Source of the DNA: Rhodobacter xanthinilyticus
GTDB lineage: Bacteria > Pseudomonadota > Alphaproteobacteria > Rhodobacterales > Rhodobacteraceae
Length of the DNA stretch: 64,000 nt
Reading direction: 5' to 3'
Assembly (NCBI RefSeq): GCF_001856665.1
Contig: NZ_CP017781.1
Span: 1,955,501-2,019,500, forward strand
Made by a program: the position numbers and the translations under genes. Under the pieces are notes generated by a model. It made no database searches. It was not told where the DNA came from and saw nothing but the letters and a program-made list of their open reading frames with translations. Each line of letters opens with the position of its first letter. The stretch's first letter is position 1. Shown here piece by piece: positions 50,982 through 58,564 of the stretch.

Positions 50982-51188
50982 ATGGCAGAGCAGCAAGAAG
51001 CCGACATTTTCGAGGGGTATCTCACTCGCGAGCAGCTGGCCGAGAAGCTGGGCGTCACGAGAGACACCGTCGCGCGATGGTCGACGCAAGGGATCGGCCC
51101 CGATCTGATCAAGGTCGGTCGGAAGGTCTTTTACCACGAGGACGCGATCCGCGAGTGGCTGAAAACCCCCGTCGTTCGGAAAGGCTGA
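50982..51188 (+). CDS. AlpA/excisionase-type helix-turn-helix protein
   Basis: The 68-residue protein EGYLTREQLAEKLGVTRDTVARWSTQGIGPDLIKVGRKVFYHEDAIREWL is a complete MerR-like excisionase/AlpA fold. AlpA-type proteins act as activators of satellite and prophage genes or as recombination directionality factors. GGAGG lies 6 bases before the ATG. It is the last rightward gene of the control operon. Confidence 0.85.
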   Translation: MAEQQEADIFEGYLTREQLAEKLGVTRDTVARWSTQGIGPDLIKVGRKVFYHEDAIREWLKTPVVRKG

Positions 51189-51203
51189 CCGGCCCGAAAA
51201 CCG

Positions 51204-51250
51204 GGTGGCAACCCGGCAACCCAAAGGTGGAAACCCAAGGGTGGAAACCC
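51204..51250. repeat. three short direct repeats with hairpin potential
   Basis: GGTGGCAACCC (51204), GGTGGAAACCC (51226) and GGTGGAAACCC (51240) recur with 22- and 14-base spacing. The first lies in CCGGGTGGCAACCCGG, a perfect 6-base stem with a GGCA loop. They follow the AlpA-like gene and precede an AT-rich stretch (GTAAAAATCC). Iteron-like origin repeats or a compound terminator are both possible. Confidence 0.45.
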
Positions 51251-51479
51251 GTAAAAATCCTTTGACGCTAGAGACTTAGCGCGCTTCCGCCCCCCGCATA
51301 CGTTTGGCGCGCAGGAGGAACCAAAGCCGGGGGGGGGTGGCCCGCGAGGAGTCCGCGAGAGGCGATTTCCGAGCCGCCCGCGCCCTGCTTTCCTAGCGCC
51401 GCGCCGCCCGAAACCAGCCGCGAGGCGCTTCGCGCCTGTTCTCTGGCTCCCCCCCGGTTCCGCGCGCCCCCCCTCATGC
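51251..51479. other. non-coding gap in the element
   Basis: Between the repeats and the leftward 88-residue gene lies GC-rich sequence with homopolymer runs (nine G at 51329-51337 and several C runs) and an AGGAGGAACC sequence near 51312 with no good frame behind it. No gene is supported. Confidence 0.5.
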
Positions 51480-51746
51480 TCAGGCGTGCCCTGCAGGCTT
51501 CGCAGCCGCCAGCACCTGCGCGGGTGTCCGTGCCTCGTGCTTGGCTGGGAGACGGCCCACGGAGGCCGCTGTGGCCCGCAGGTGGGCTGCGGTGCCCTCC
51601 GGCCCGCAGATCGCCGCGAGGCGCCCCACCATGTGGCCGTGCGCGGCGCTGAGGACGTGCAGGCCCGGCAGGCCGCGCCCGACGAACTCAAGCATCAGCC
51701 GGTCGAGCTCGTGCGCCAGCTCAGCCACCAGATCGTCTTCGCTCAT
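51480..51746 (-). CDS. small unknown protein downstream of the replication-like gene
   Basis: An 88-residue mostly helical protein (VAELAHELDRLMLEFVGRGL; ALLAAAKPAGHA-like tail rich in Ala). Its ATG overlaps the stop of the preceding gene by ATGA. I see no known domain. It is probably the last gene of the replication-like operon. Confidence 0.65.
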   Translation of the reverse strand: MSEDDLVAELAHELDRLMLEFVGRGLPGLHVLSAAHGHMVGRLAAICGPEGTAAHLRATAASVGRLPAKHEARTPAQVLAAAKPAGHA

Positions 51747-52657
51747 GCCACCGCCTCCCTTCTCGATCCCACCGCGCCGCTCGGCAGCAGGTGGCCAAGA
51801 TTGTGCCTCCGGAACCGTTCGGGCGAAACCATCCCGGTCTCGAGCAACCGTGCCACGTGCACGTTCGTGATCAGGGTGGGCGGCACGTATCGGTCACCGT
51901 TCAGCCATTCGGCCCGAAGCTTCAGCGCATCGTGCTCTGACACCGGCTTCGCAGGTGCCGCGCTGGGGCGCTTGTCGTGCCGCCTGCGCTTGTCCCCGCT
52001 CTTCGCAGCCTGCTTCGCCCGCCACCGGCGCTCCATCGCCCTGTCGAGCGCCTTCGGCCCGTCAGGCGGGATCGGGTGTTCCTTCCGCGTCGCTGCCGCC
52101 ACGTCGAGGATTTCTGCCTCGGTCAGCCCGAAGCGCTTCGTCCATCCGATCACGTGGTCTCTCGCGGCCCGCTCGCGCCACCAGCTCGGGAGGATGGCGT
52201 TTGGTCCGAAGCCCACCGCCCGCTTCACCCCTTCGAAAAGATCATTCGAATCCGGCGCCTCGCGCGCGTCCTCCTCCTTTAAGGGTTCTCTTACAGTGTT
52301 AGGCGGCAAAATTTGCCGTCGACTTTCCGCGCATTTTTGCCGTCGACTTTCGGCGCGCTCGGCCGAGTTATCCACAGCCTCGAAGCCGTCCTCGAACGCG
52401 AAAACGTACCGAGTCGCGGCGCGCTTGAGCCGCCCGCCCGTGCCCTTCACCCGCCGCAGGAGGCCCATCGCCTCAAGCTCGGCCAGATGGTTTCGGACGC
52501 TCCGCTCCGACATGCAGGCGTCCGTCGCGATGCGCTTGTGGGATGGGAAGCACCCGTTCTCGGGATTGTGGCGATCCGCGAGGCACAGCAGGACCGTCTT
52601 CGTCGCGGGCTTCATGTCGCGCTGCTTCATGGCCCAGTTGGTGGCTTGGTAGCTCAT
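51743..52657 (-). CDS. helix-turn-helix replication-initiation-like protein
   Basis: The 304-residue protein has an N-terminal winged helix (MSYQATNWAMKQRD, then TVLLCLADRHNPENGCFPSHKRIA, SERSVRNHLAELEAMGLLRR; residues 1-75) as in phage O-like and plasmid Rep helix-turn-helix proteins. A disordered linker with KEEDAREAPDS and a helical C-terminal part (WWRERAARDHVIGWTKRFGLTEAEIL) follow. It likely starts replication of the excised element or recruits host helicase. Its first 75 residues are paralogous to the small gene just upstream, with which it overlaps by ATGA. Confidence 0.77.
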   Translation of the reverse strand: MSYQATNWAMKQRDMKPATKTVLLCLADRHNPENGCFPSHKRIATDACMSERSVRNHLAELEAMGLLRRVKGTGGRLKRAATRYVFAFEDGFEAVDNSAERAESRRQKCAESRRQILPPNTVREPLKEEDAREAPDSNDLFEGVKRAVGFGPNAILPSWWRERAARDHVIGWTKRFGLTEAEILDVAAATRKEHPIPPDGPKALDRAMERRWRAKQAAKSGDKRRRHDKRPSAAPAKPVSEHDALKLRAEWLNGDRYVPPTLITNVHVARLLETGMVSPERFRRHNLGHLLPSGAVGSRREAVA

Positions 52658-52935
52658 GCCCGCGCCCCCTCTGCCAAGGAGGCGAACACCGGTTCGAACT
52701 CGAGCAACCATCTGTCCGTGTCCGCGAACCTGATGACCTTCCCGCGCGCCTCGAGCCGGTCGAGGATCCCGTGCAGCTCGCTGACGTCGATCCCTGCTTC
52801 CTTGGCGAGCCGCTCGGGCGTCACCAGACACCCGTTGTCCGGGCAATGGCAGTCGGCGAGGTAGACCAGCACCATCCGCTCATCGAGCGGCACGTCGCAG
52901 GCCCTGACGGCCCAAAGGGTGGCTTCGTGGCTCAT
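52654..52935 (-). CDS. small winged-helix protein, paralogue of the adjacent replication-like N-terminus
   Basis: A 93-residue protein, MSHEATLWAVRACDVPLDER, then VLVYLADCHCPDNGCLVTPERLAKEAG and LDRLEARGKVIRF. It aligns end to end with residues 1-75 of the next gene (shared MSxxATxWA, LADxHxPxNGC, RxAxxA, LEAxG). It therefore looks like a duplicated stand-alone winged helix. GGGAGGGCGGC precedes the ATG. It opens the replication-like operon. Confidence 0.77.
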   Translation of the reverse strand: MSHEATLWAVRACDVPLDERMVLVYLADCHCPDNGCLVTPERLAKEAGIDVSELHGILDRLEARGKVIRFADTDRWLLEFEPVFASLAEGARA

Positions 52936-53005
52936 GCCGCCGCCCTCCCGCTGAATGCCGTCTTGGCGCTTGTGCGAGACGACGAGAGCCCATATTCTGC
53001 CGGGG

Positions 53006-53019
53006 TCATTTGCCCAAAT
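53006..53019 (+). repeat. right arm-type repeat TCATTTGCCCAAAT
   Basis: Identical and co-oriented with 45136-45149. Here it is part of an 18-base perfect palindrome. Confidence 0.55.
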
Positions 53020-53137
53020 GACAATCCTTGAACCCCGGTCGCGCCCTCGGCATGGCCGGGGTTTTCCTTTGTCAGGCTCCCTGTGCCGAGATGCCGATTC
53101 CGGCCTCCGAAGGCGCGAAAAAGGCCCGAATTCGGGG

Positions 53138-53160
53138 GAAACTGCACGATCGTGCAACTT
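53138..53160 (+). repeat. right-end palindromic repeat
   Basis: Contains the perfect 14-base palindrome TGCACGATCGTGCA inside a 23-base unit that matches the left-end copy (45191-45213) in inverted orientation with two mismatches. Confidence 0.6.
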
Positions 53161-53209
53161 CCGCCGAAAATCCGAGCCTCTGAAACGCCGCTAAGCGTCT
53201 GGAATTGTT

Positions 53210-53255
53210 TGGCGCACCCAAAGGGATTCGAACCCCTGGCCTCTGCCTTCGGAGG
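53210..53255 (-). repeat. right attachment site within tRNA-Arg
   Basis: This 46-base 3' half of the tRNA gene is duplicated perfectly at 45064-45109. Confidence 0.93.
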
Positions 53256-53286
53256 GCAGCGCTCTATCCAGCTGAGCTATGGGTGC
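53210..53286 (-). tRNA. tRNA-Arg (anticodon CCG)
   Basis: Read leftward from 53286 it folds as a full cloverleaf: acceptor GCACCCA/TGGGTGC, D arm GCTC-GAGC, anticodon stem CTGCC/GGCAG with loop CTCCGAA (anticodon CCG), T arm AGGGG-TTCGAAT-CCCTT, and an encoded CCA end. It is intact because the element carries a replacement 3' half. It lies beside the suf operon end. Confidence 0.97.
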
Positions 53287-53371
53287 CTGCGGGCGGGTAT
53301 AAACGAGGCTCTCGCCCCCTGCAACGGGCAAAATCACTCAAAACGCCACGCCCGGGCCAAACCGCGCAAGG

Positions 53372-53462
53372 GCGTATTTATGCCAAGAAGAAGAGACCGG
53401 GAGGCGCGCAGCCCCCGGTTTCCCCCTTGCCGGGGCGCTGTTTCTTCTTGGCAAAAATACGC
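53372..53462. repeat. inverted repeat element, family B copy 1
   Basis: GCGTATTTATGCCAAGAAGA on the left pairs with TCTTCTTGGCAAAAATACGC on the right, with a GC-rich interior containing a CCCCGGTTT stem. It starts 17 bases past the sufS stop, so it is a likely terminator of the suf operon. Family B copy 2 is at 61850. Confidence 0.75.
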
Positions 53463-53479
53463 AAAATCCCCGGCCGGGG

Positions 53480-54700
53480 TCAGCAGAGCAACTCGTGGCA
53501 GAGCTCGAGCCCGCTGACCAGCGCATCGACCTCCTCGCGGGTGTTATAGAGCCCGAAGGAGGCGCGCGCGGTGGCCGAGACGCCGAGCCATTGCATCAAG
53601 GGCATCGCGCAATGGCTGCCCGCGCGCACCGCGATGCCGCGTTTGTCGAGGATCGTCGAGAGATCATGGGCATGCGCCGGCCCGTCGAGGGTCATCGAGA
53701 AAATCGCCCCCTTTTTCGGAGCATTTCCCTGGATATTCAACCAGTTGAGGCCGCGGAACCGCTCTTCGGCATAGGCGCGCAGGCTTTGTTCATGGGCCTC
53801 GATATTGGCCATGCCGAGCCCGGTGAGGTAATCGATCGCAACGCCGAGGCCCACTTGCTGGACGATGCCGGGCGTGCCCGCCTCGAAGCGCATCGGCGGC
53901 TTGGCATAGCTGACCGCCTCGCGCGTCACCGTGTCGATCATGTCGCCGCCGCCGAGGAAGGGGCGCATCTCGGCCATCCGCTCGGGGCGGATATAAAGCG
54001 CGCCCGAGCCCGAGGGGCCATAGAGTTTATGCCCGGTGATCGCGTAGAAATCGCAGCCGATCGCGGCGACATCGACGGGCATGTGGACGGCCGCCTGCGA
54101 GCCATCGACGAGGACCGGCACGCCCTTTTCATGGGCGCCCCGGGTGATCGCGGCGACATCGACAAGCGTGCCGAGCACGTTCGACATATGGGTGACGGCG
54201 ACGAGTTTCGTGCGCGGCCCGATCGCCTCGAGCACCCGCGCCGGATCGAGCGCGCCATCGGCCTCGGGCTCGACCCATTTCAGCACCACCCCCTGCCGCT
54301 CGCGCAGGAAATGCCACGGCACGATATTGGCGTGATGCTCCATCACGCTCAGCACGATCTCGTCGCCGGCCTCGAGGCGCGGCGCGGCCCAGGCATAGCT
54401 GACCAGGTTGATCCCCTCGGTCGAGCCGGTGGTGAAGACGATATGCTCCTCAGAGGGCGCGTTCAGAAAGCGCGCGATCTTGCCGCGCACGCCCTCATAA
54501 GCCTCGGTCGCCACCGTCGAGAGATGATGCAAGCCGCGGTGAACATTGGCATAATCTTCCTCGTAAAAGCGCGTCATCGCGTCGATCACGGCGCGTGGCT
54601 TTTGCGCCGAGGCGCCGTTGTCGAGATAGACGAGCGCCCGCCCGTTGACCTTTTGCGCCAGAATCGGGAACTCCGCGCGGATCTGCGTCACATCATACAT
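53480..54700 (-). CDS. sufS: cysteine desulfurase SufS
   Basis: The 406-residue PLP enzyme has the group II desulfurase features [22 protein letters not shown], the PLP Lys in [17 protein letters not shown] (about residue 225) and active-site Cys in [11 protein letters not shown]. It supplies sulfur for iron-sulfur cluster assembly on SufBCD. GAGGAG precedes the ATG at 54700. The frame is open upstream through two other genes, but that is shadow. It is the last gene of the isc/suf operon; no sufE is seen in the window. Confidence 0.95.
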   Translation of the reverse strand: MYDVTQIRAEFPILAQKVNGRALVYLDNGASAQKPRAVIDAMTRFYEEDYANVHRGLHHLSTVATEAYEGVRGKIARFLNAPSEEHIVFTTGSTEGINLVSYAWAAPRLEAGDEIVLSVMEHHANIVPWHFLRERQGVVLKWVEPEADGALDPARVLEAIGPRTKLVAVTHMSNVLGTLVDVAAITRGAHEKGVPVLVDGSQAAVHMPVDVAAIGCDFYAITGHKLYGPSGSGALYIRPERMAEMRPFLGGGDMIDTVTREAVSYAKPPMRFEAGTPGIVQQVGLGVAIDYLTGLGMANIEAHEQSLRAYAEERFRGLNWLNIQGNAPKKGAIFSMTLDGPAHAHDLSTILDKRGIAVRAGSHCAMPLMQWLGVSATARASFGLYNTREEVDALVSGLELCHELLC

Positions 54701-54717
54701 CGCCCAACTCCTCGCCC

Positions 54718-55314
54718 TCAGGCGCCCGCCCCGGCGACCGGCACCGGCACGATCCCGAGGCTGACCAGCAGCACGCCCGCAATCAGCGCGCTGACAAAAA
54801 ACGTCGCGATCACCCCGAAGGCGACCGGCACCATCTCGGTGAACCCGTGCAGCGCCGCGGTGAACTGCACCAGCAGCCAAAAGAGCAGCCCCACCACCGC
54901 GAGCGACACCACCACCGAGGTGAGCGGAAAGAACACCATGATCAAGACCTGCACGATCTGCGCGACCATCAGCACGAATTCGATCCAGACCATCAGCAAA
55001 AGCGCATCCGCATAGCGCCCGCGCCCGCCAAACCAGCCCCCCACCAGCACCATCGCAAAGGCGCCGTAGAGGATCAAGACGCCCTGCACCACCGCCATCG
55101 GCAAGGGGCTGCCGACCGCGCCGAGGTCGATCTTGGTGATGAAGGCAAACAGGATCTCGGCCAGCGTGCCAAGCGCGGCCGAGGCCGCCACCACCGCGCC
55201 AAGCGCGATCAGCCGCGCCTGCAGCGGCAGGTTCATCGCGATGAGCCGCCGCGCCAAATCCTTCGGCGCGCGGAAGGTCTCGATCAGAAGCTCCTTGACA
55301 TCGGGCGTGCTCAT
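54718..55314 (-). CDS. YIP1 family membrane protein
   Basis: A 198-residue protein with a basic amphipathic start (VKELLIETFRAPKDLARRLIAMNLPLQ) and five hydrophobic segments, the pattern of YIP1-family proteins of unknown function found beside suf genes in Rhodobacterales. Its ATG overlaps, by ATGA, the stop that the preceding yip1-like gene would have if its frameshift is corrected. Confidence 0.83.
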   Translation of the reverse strand: MSTPDVKELLIETFRAPKDLARRLIAMNLPLQARLIALGAVVAASAALGTLAEILFAFITKIDLGAVGSPLPMAVVQGVLILYGAFAMVLVGGWFGGRGRYADALLLMVWIEFVLMVAQIVQVLIMVFFPLTSVVVSLAVVGLLFWLLVQFTAALHGFTEMVPVAFGVIATFFVSALIAGVLLVSLGIVPVPVAGAGA

Positions 55315-55810
55315 CCGCGCTCTCCTGCGGGGAGGTCAAATTCCGCCACCCGGATCCCCGCCCCCAGATCAGCCCGAAGGCGGCGAAAATCAAGAGGTTG
55401 ACGAGCGAAAGCTGAAGCCCCTGGCCGAGAAAGCCGGAGACGAGCCCTTGCAGCAGCATGAGCGGCGAGGCCGCCAAGAGCGCCCAGAAGAGCGCCAGCC
55501 GCGCGCCATAGCCGCTGCCGCGCCCGCCCGCGAGCCGCGCCACCCCATGCGCGCCAAGCGCGAGCAGGTAAAACACCGGGATCATCGCCAGAAGCGCAAG
55601 CCCCGTGCCCACCATCAGCCCGGTCATCGGCAGATCGGGCTCGAGATAGGCCAGCCGCGACAGCCGCGGCCATTGCGCCACGAAGATCACCCCGAGCGCC
55701 GCCAGCAGGAAGGTCAGCGCCCGCGGCTCGGAGCGGCCGCGCGCCAGATGCGCGCGCACCACCGCCCGCGGCGCGCGGTAGCTGCGGAAGATATCGTCAA
55801 CGGCGCTCAT
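55311..55810 (-). pseudogene. YIP1-like membrane protein with apparent frameshift
   Basis: From the ATG at 55810 (GGGGGG ribosome site) the product has the same plan as its neighbour: FRSYRAPRAVVRAHLARGRSEPRALTFLLAA and about four hydrophobic helices, to FAAFGLIWG. At a run of five G (minus strand, 55361-55365) the frame loses register. Moving to the -1 frame gives GAGIRVAEFDLPAGERG and a stop at 55311 that overlaps the next ATG by ATGA, as elsewhere in this operon. Without the shift the frame runs on through to sufS. A sixth G would repair it, so sequencing error, true mutation or programmed slippage are all possible. Confidence 0.7.
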
Positions 55811-55824
55811 CGGCCCCCCAAAGC

Positions 55825-57111
55825 TCAGTCGCGGTGCCGCGCCAGCCAGCCCTCGAGCCGCCCGACGATCTCGTCTTTCAGCGCCTCATCCTCGACCTCC
55901 TCGATCGCATCGGCGAGGAAGCTCAGCACCAGAAGCGAGACCGCCTCCTGCACCGGCACACCGCGCGAGCGCAGATAGAAGAGCGCCGTCTCGTCGATCG
56001 CGCCGGTGGTCGAGCCATGCGAACATTTCACGTCATCGGCATAGATCTCGAGCTCGGGCTTGCCGAGGAACTGGCTGTCGTCATCGAGCAGGAGCGACTG
56101 GCTGATCTGATAGCCGTCGGTCTTCTGCGCGCCGGGCTTGACCAGGATCTTGCCCTGAAAGACGCCGACCGCGCCGTGTTTGAGCACTTTCTTGAAGACC
56201 TGCCGGCTCTCGCCGCGCTCGGCGCCATGGGTGATGAACACGGTGTCGTCATGGTGGAAGGGCGCGCGCGCCCCGTCGCCCAGAGCCGCCCCCGCGACAT
56301 GGGCCACCGCATCATCGCCCTGCATGTCGATCACACATTCGTTGCGCGTGAGCACGCCGTTCGCGGTCAGCGTGAAGCTCTTGAACAGCGCCCCCGCCGC
56401 GAGGCGCGCGAAGATGCCGGTGACGGCGCGGCGCTCATGGTCGCGCCCCTGCACGCGGATATGGTGGAACCGCGCGCCCTCGGCCAGATCGACCTCCATC
56501 GCCTTGTTGAACCGCGCCCCCGCCGGGCCGCTTTCCAGAACGGTCAGCTCGGCGCCGGTTTCCACCCGGATCAAATGGTGCAGCACCGGGTCCGAGGTCG
56601 CATCGGCATGGATATAGATCAGATGCACGGGCTTCGCGGGCCGCCCCGTCACGCGGATCAAGACGCCATCGCTCGCGACCGCGGTGTTGAGCGCCGCGAA
56701 GGGCCGCGCAACCGGGCTCTGGCCATCGGCCTCGAGCGCGCCGTAAAGCCCCTCGGCCCAATGGCCCTCGCCCGCGAGCGCAAGGCGCGAGATCTCGAGC
56801 CCGGCGAGCTCGAGCGGGTCGGAGGCCGCCGCGTCGAAGACGCCATCGACGAAGACGATCTTGAGCCGGTCGGTCTCGCCAAAGACCGGCGCCTCATCGC
56901 CCGCCTCAAAGGGCGCGGCCGCCGGCGGCTGCGCGGCGTTGAGCGCGCTCGCATCGGTCCAGCGCCAATATTCATCGCGCTTGCCCGGCAGGCCCATCGC
57001 GCCAAGCCGCGCGCGCGCCGCCGCCCGCGCCGCGCCGAAGGCCGCGCCGGAAAGCGGCCCGAGCGCCGCCAGACGCGCCTCGAGCGGGGTCATCTTCTCG
57101 GCCGCAGACAT
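55825..57111 (-). CDS. sufD: Fe-S cluster assembly scaffold subunit SufD
   Basis: The 428-residue protein has the SufD C-terminal beta-helix: HHDDTVFITHGAERGESRQVFKKVLKHGAVGVFQGKI, then LGKPELEIYADDVKCSHGSTTGAIDETALFYLRSRGVP. The conserved Cys/His pair (KCSHG) takes part in cluster formation with SufB. The start ATG shares a base with the sufC stop (TGATG). Confidence 0.94.
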   Translation of the reverse strand: MSAAEKMTPLEARLAALGPLSGAAFGAARAAARARLGAMGLPGKRDEYWRWTDASALNAAQPPAAAPFEAGDEAPVFGETDRLKIVFVDGVFDAAASDPLELAGLEISRLALAGEGHWAEGLYGALEADGQSPVARPFAALNTAVASDGVLIRVTGRPAKPVHLIYIHADATSDPVLHHLIRVETGAELTVLESGPAGARFNKAMEVDLAEGARFHHIRVQGRDHERRAVTGIFARLAAGALFKSFTLTANGVLTRNECVIDMQGDDAVAHVAGAALGDGARAPFHHDDTVFITHGAERGESRQVFKKVLKHGAVGVFQGKILVKPGAQKTDGYQISQSLLLDDDSQFLGKPELEIYADDVKCSHGSTTGAIDETALFYLRSRGVPVQEAVSLLVLSFLADAIEEVEDEALKDEIVGRLEGWLARHRD

Positions 57112-57881
57112 CAGAGCACCCCCTCGATGCCATGGGCCTTGAGGATCTCGGCATAGCCGTTCGCCTCGACCTCGAGCGCGAGATCCGGGCCGCCGGTCTG
57201 GATGATCCGGCCATCGGCCATGATATGGACGACATCGGGTTTGATATGGTCCAGAAGGCGCTGGTAATGGGTGATGACGAGGAACGAGCGGTTGGCATCG
57301 CGCAGCGCGTTCACGCCCTCGGCCACGAGCCGCATCGCATCGACATCGAGCCCCGAATCGGTCTCGTCGAGGATGCACATCTTCGGCTCGAGCATGGCCA
57401 TCTGGAGGATTTCATTGCGCTTTTTCTCGCCGCCCGAGAAGCCCACATTGACCGGGCGCTTGAGCATCTCGGCGTCGATCTTGAGCGCCTTGGCCTTTTC
57501 GCGCACGAGTTTGAGGAACTCACCGGCCGAATATTCCTCCTCACCGCGCGCCTTGCGCTGCGCGTTCACCGCGGTGCGCAGGAAGGTCATGTTGCCCACG
57601 CCCGGGATCTCGACCGGGTATTGGAACGCCAGGAACAGCCCCGCCGCGGCGCGCTCTTCGGGCTCCATCTCGAGCAACTCCGCGCCCTCGAGCGCGGCCG
57701 AGCCCTCGGTGACCTCATAGCCGTCGCGCCCCGAGAGCACATAGGAGAGCGTCGATTTGCCCGAGCCGTTCGGGCCCATGATCGCATGCACCTCGCCCGC
57801 GCCGATCGTCAGGTTCACCCCTTTCAGGATGACCTTGTCATGCTCTTCCAGTTTGACGTGCAGGTTCTTGATTTCCAACAT
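57111..57881 (-). CDS. sufC: Fe-S cluster assembly ATPase SufC
   Basis: The 256-residue ABC-type ATPase has Walker A GPNGSGKSTLS (about 36-46), signature FSGGEKKRNEILQM and Walker B MCILDETDSGLDVDAM. It drives shape changes in the SufBCD scaffold. Normal length for the family. Confidence 0.96.
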   Translation of the reverse strand: MLEIKNLHVKLEEHDKVILKGVNLTIGAGEVHAIMGPNGSGKSTLSYVLSGRDGYEVTEGSAALEGAELLEMEPEERAAAGLFLAFQYPVEIPGVGNMTFLRTAVNAQRKARGEEEYSAGEFLKLVREKAKALKIDAEMLKRPVNVGFSGGEKKRNEILQMAMLEPKMCILDETDSGLDVDAMRLVAEGVNALRDANRSFLVITHYQRLLDHIKPDVVHIMADGRIIQTGGPDLALEVEANGYAEILKAHGIEGVL

Positions 57882-57906
57882 TTTCAGGGTCCCGTTTCGG
57901 CGCCGC

Positions 57907-58533
57907 TCAGAGCGGTCGGAGATAGGTTTGCAAGATCTGGCCGAGGCGATCGGCCGGGATGGGGGCGGGGGTGAGATCGAAGATGGCCATGCGGCCGATC
58001 AACCCCGTGCGCGGGGCGAAATCTTCCATCTCGTGATAGGCGGGGCGGTCGGCGTAATCGTCCCACAGCAGCGTGACCGGCCGGGTGATGCGGAAAAGCG
58101 TGGTCAGGAAACAGGCCGCGCGGAAGCGCCCGTCGACGAAAACCACATCGGGGTGGACGAAATCCTCCCGATCCCAGACCGAGAGCGCATAGAGCGGCCA
58201 GCGCCGGAAGGCGGCGGCATTGACCGGGTGGCCCCAGTCCTTCGTCGGGCCGATATCGGCGTGATGCAGCGTGACCGGGCTCGCGCCGGGGTTGGCGGCG
58301 AACCACGCGCCAAGCCCCGCCGCCCAGGCCGCATCGCTCTCGACCGAGAAGATCCGCTTGCCGGGCATCGCGGCGGCGAGCGCCGTCGAGCCGCCCGAGC
58401 CATATTCCAAGATCACCTCGGCCGCCCCATAGGCCGCGCCAAGCGCCTCGGCCTCGGCCGGCGGCAAGGTCAGCGCGGGCGCCTGCGCGGCGGCGGGCGC
58501 AGCCGAGAGGCCGGGTTTGGGCGCGCCGCTCAT
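57907..58533 (-). CDS. Rossmann-fold methyltransferase-like protein in the suf operon
   Basis: A 208-residue protein with a SAM-binding-like motif ILEYGSGGSTALAAAMPG (about 41-58), IFSVESD, DVVFVDGRFRAACFL and LLWDDYADRPAYHEMEDF. It resembles class I methyltransferases that lack an obvious substrate domain. It is placed between sufC and the membrane protein gene in the same order as in other Rhodobacter suf operons, as I recall. Function unknown. Confidence 0.75.
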   Translation of the reverse strand: MSGAPKPGLSAAPAAAQAPALTLPPAEAEALGAAYGAAEVILEYGSGGSTALAAAMPGKRIFSVESDAAWAAGLGAWFAANPGASPVTLHHADIGPTKDWGHPVNAAAFRRWPLYALSVWDREDFVHPDVVFVDGRFRAACFLTTLFRITRPVTLLWDDYADRPAYHEMEDFAPRTGLIGRMAIFDLTPAPIPADRLGQILQTYLRPL

Positions 58534-58564
58534 CGCGCGCCCCCAAGGCCCGCGGGCCGGGCGC

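Larger units (their letters stand above)
52936..53209. other. right arm of the element
   Basis: No gene. It holds GTCATTTGCCCAAATGAC (53005-53022), a perfect palindrome containing the 14-base arm repeat, the right-end palindrome at 53138-53160, and the sequence adjoining the tRNA 3' end. It should also hold the promoter of the leftward replication-like operon. Confidence 0.55.
45064..53255. mobile_element. integrated capsid-encoding phage satellite-like element in tRNA-Arg(CCG)
   Basis: A perfect 46-base direct repeat (45064-45109 and 53210-53255) matching the 3' half of tRNA-Arg bounds 8146 bases. Inside are a tyrosine integrase next to the left end, an overlapping excisionase-like gene, a capsid operon (unknown, ClpP-like protease, major capsid protein), an unknown gene, a divergent control region with two small DNA-binding proteins, and a replication-initiation-like module with two winged-helix genes. 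All frames are intact and translationally coupled. There is no terminase, portal, head-tail connector, tail or lysis gene. It could also be a very reduced prophage. Confidence 0.85.

Noticed and set aside
53480-55810. Single 776-codon protein fusing a YIP1-like part to SufS
   Set aside because: The middle third is shadow of the second YIP1 gene in another frame, and SufS has its own strong ribosome site and canonical start.
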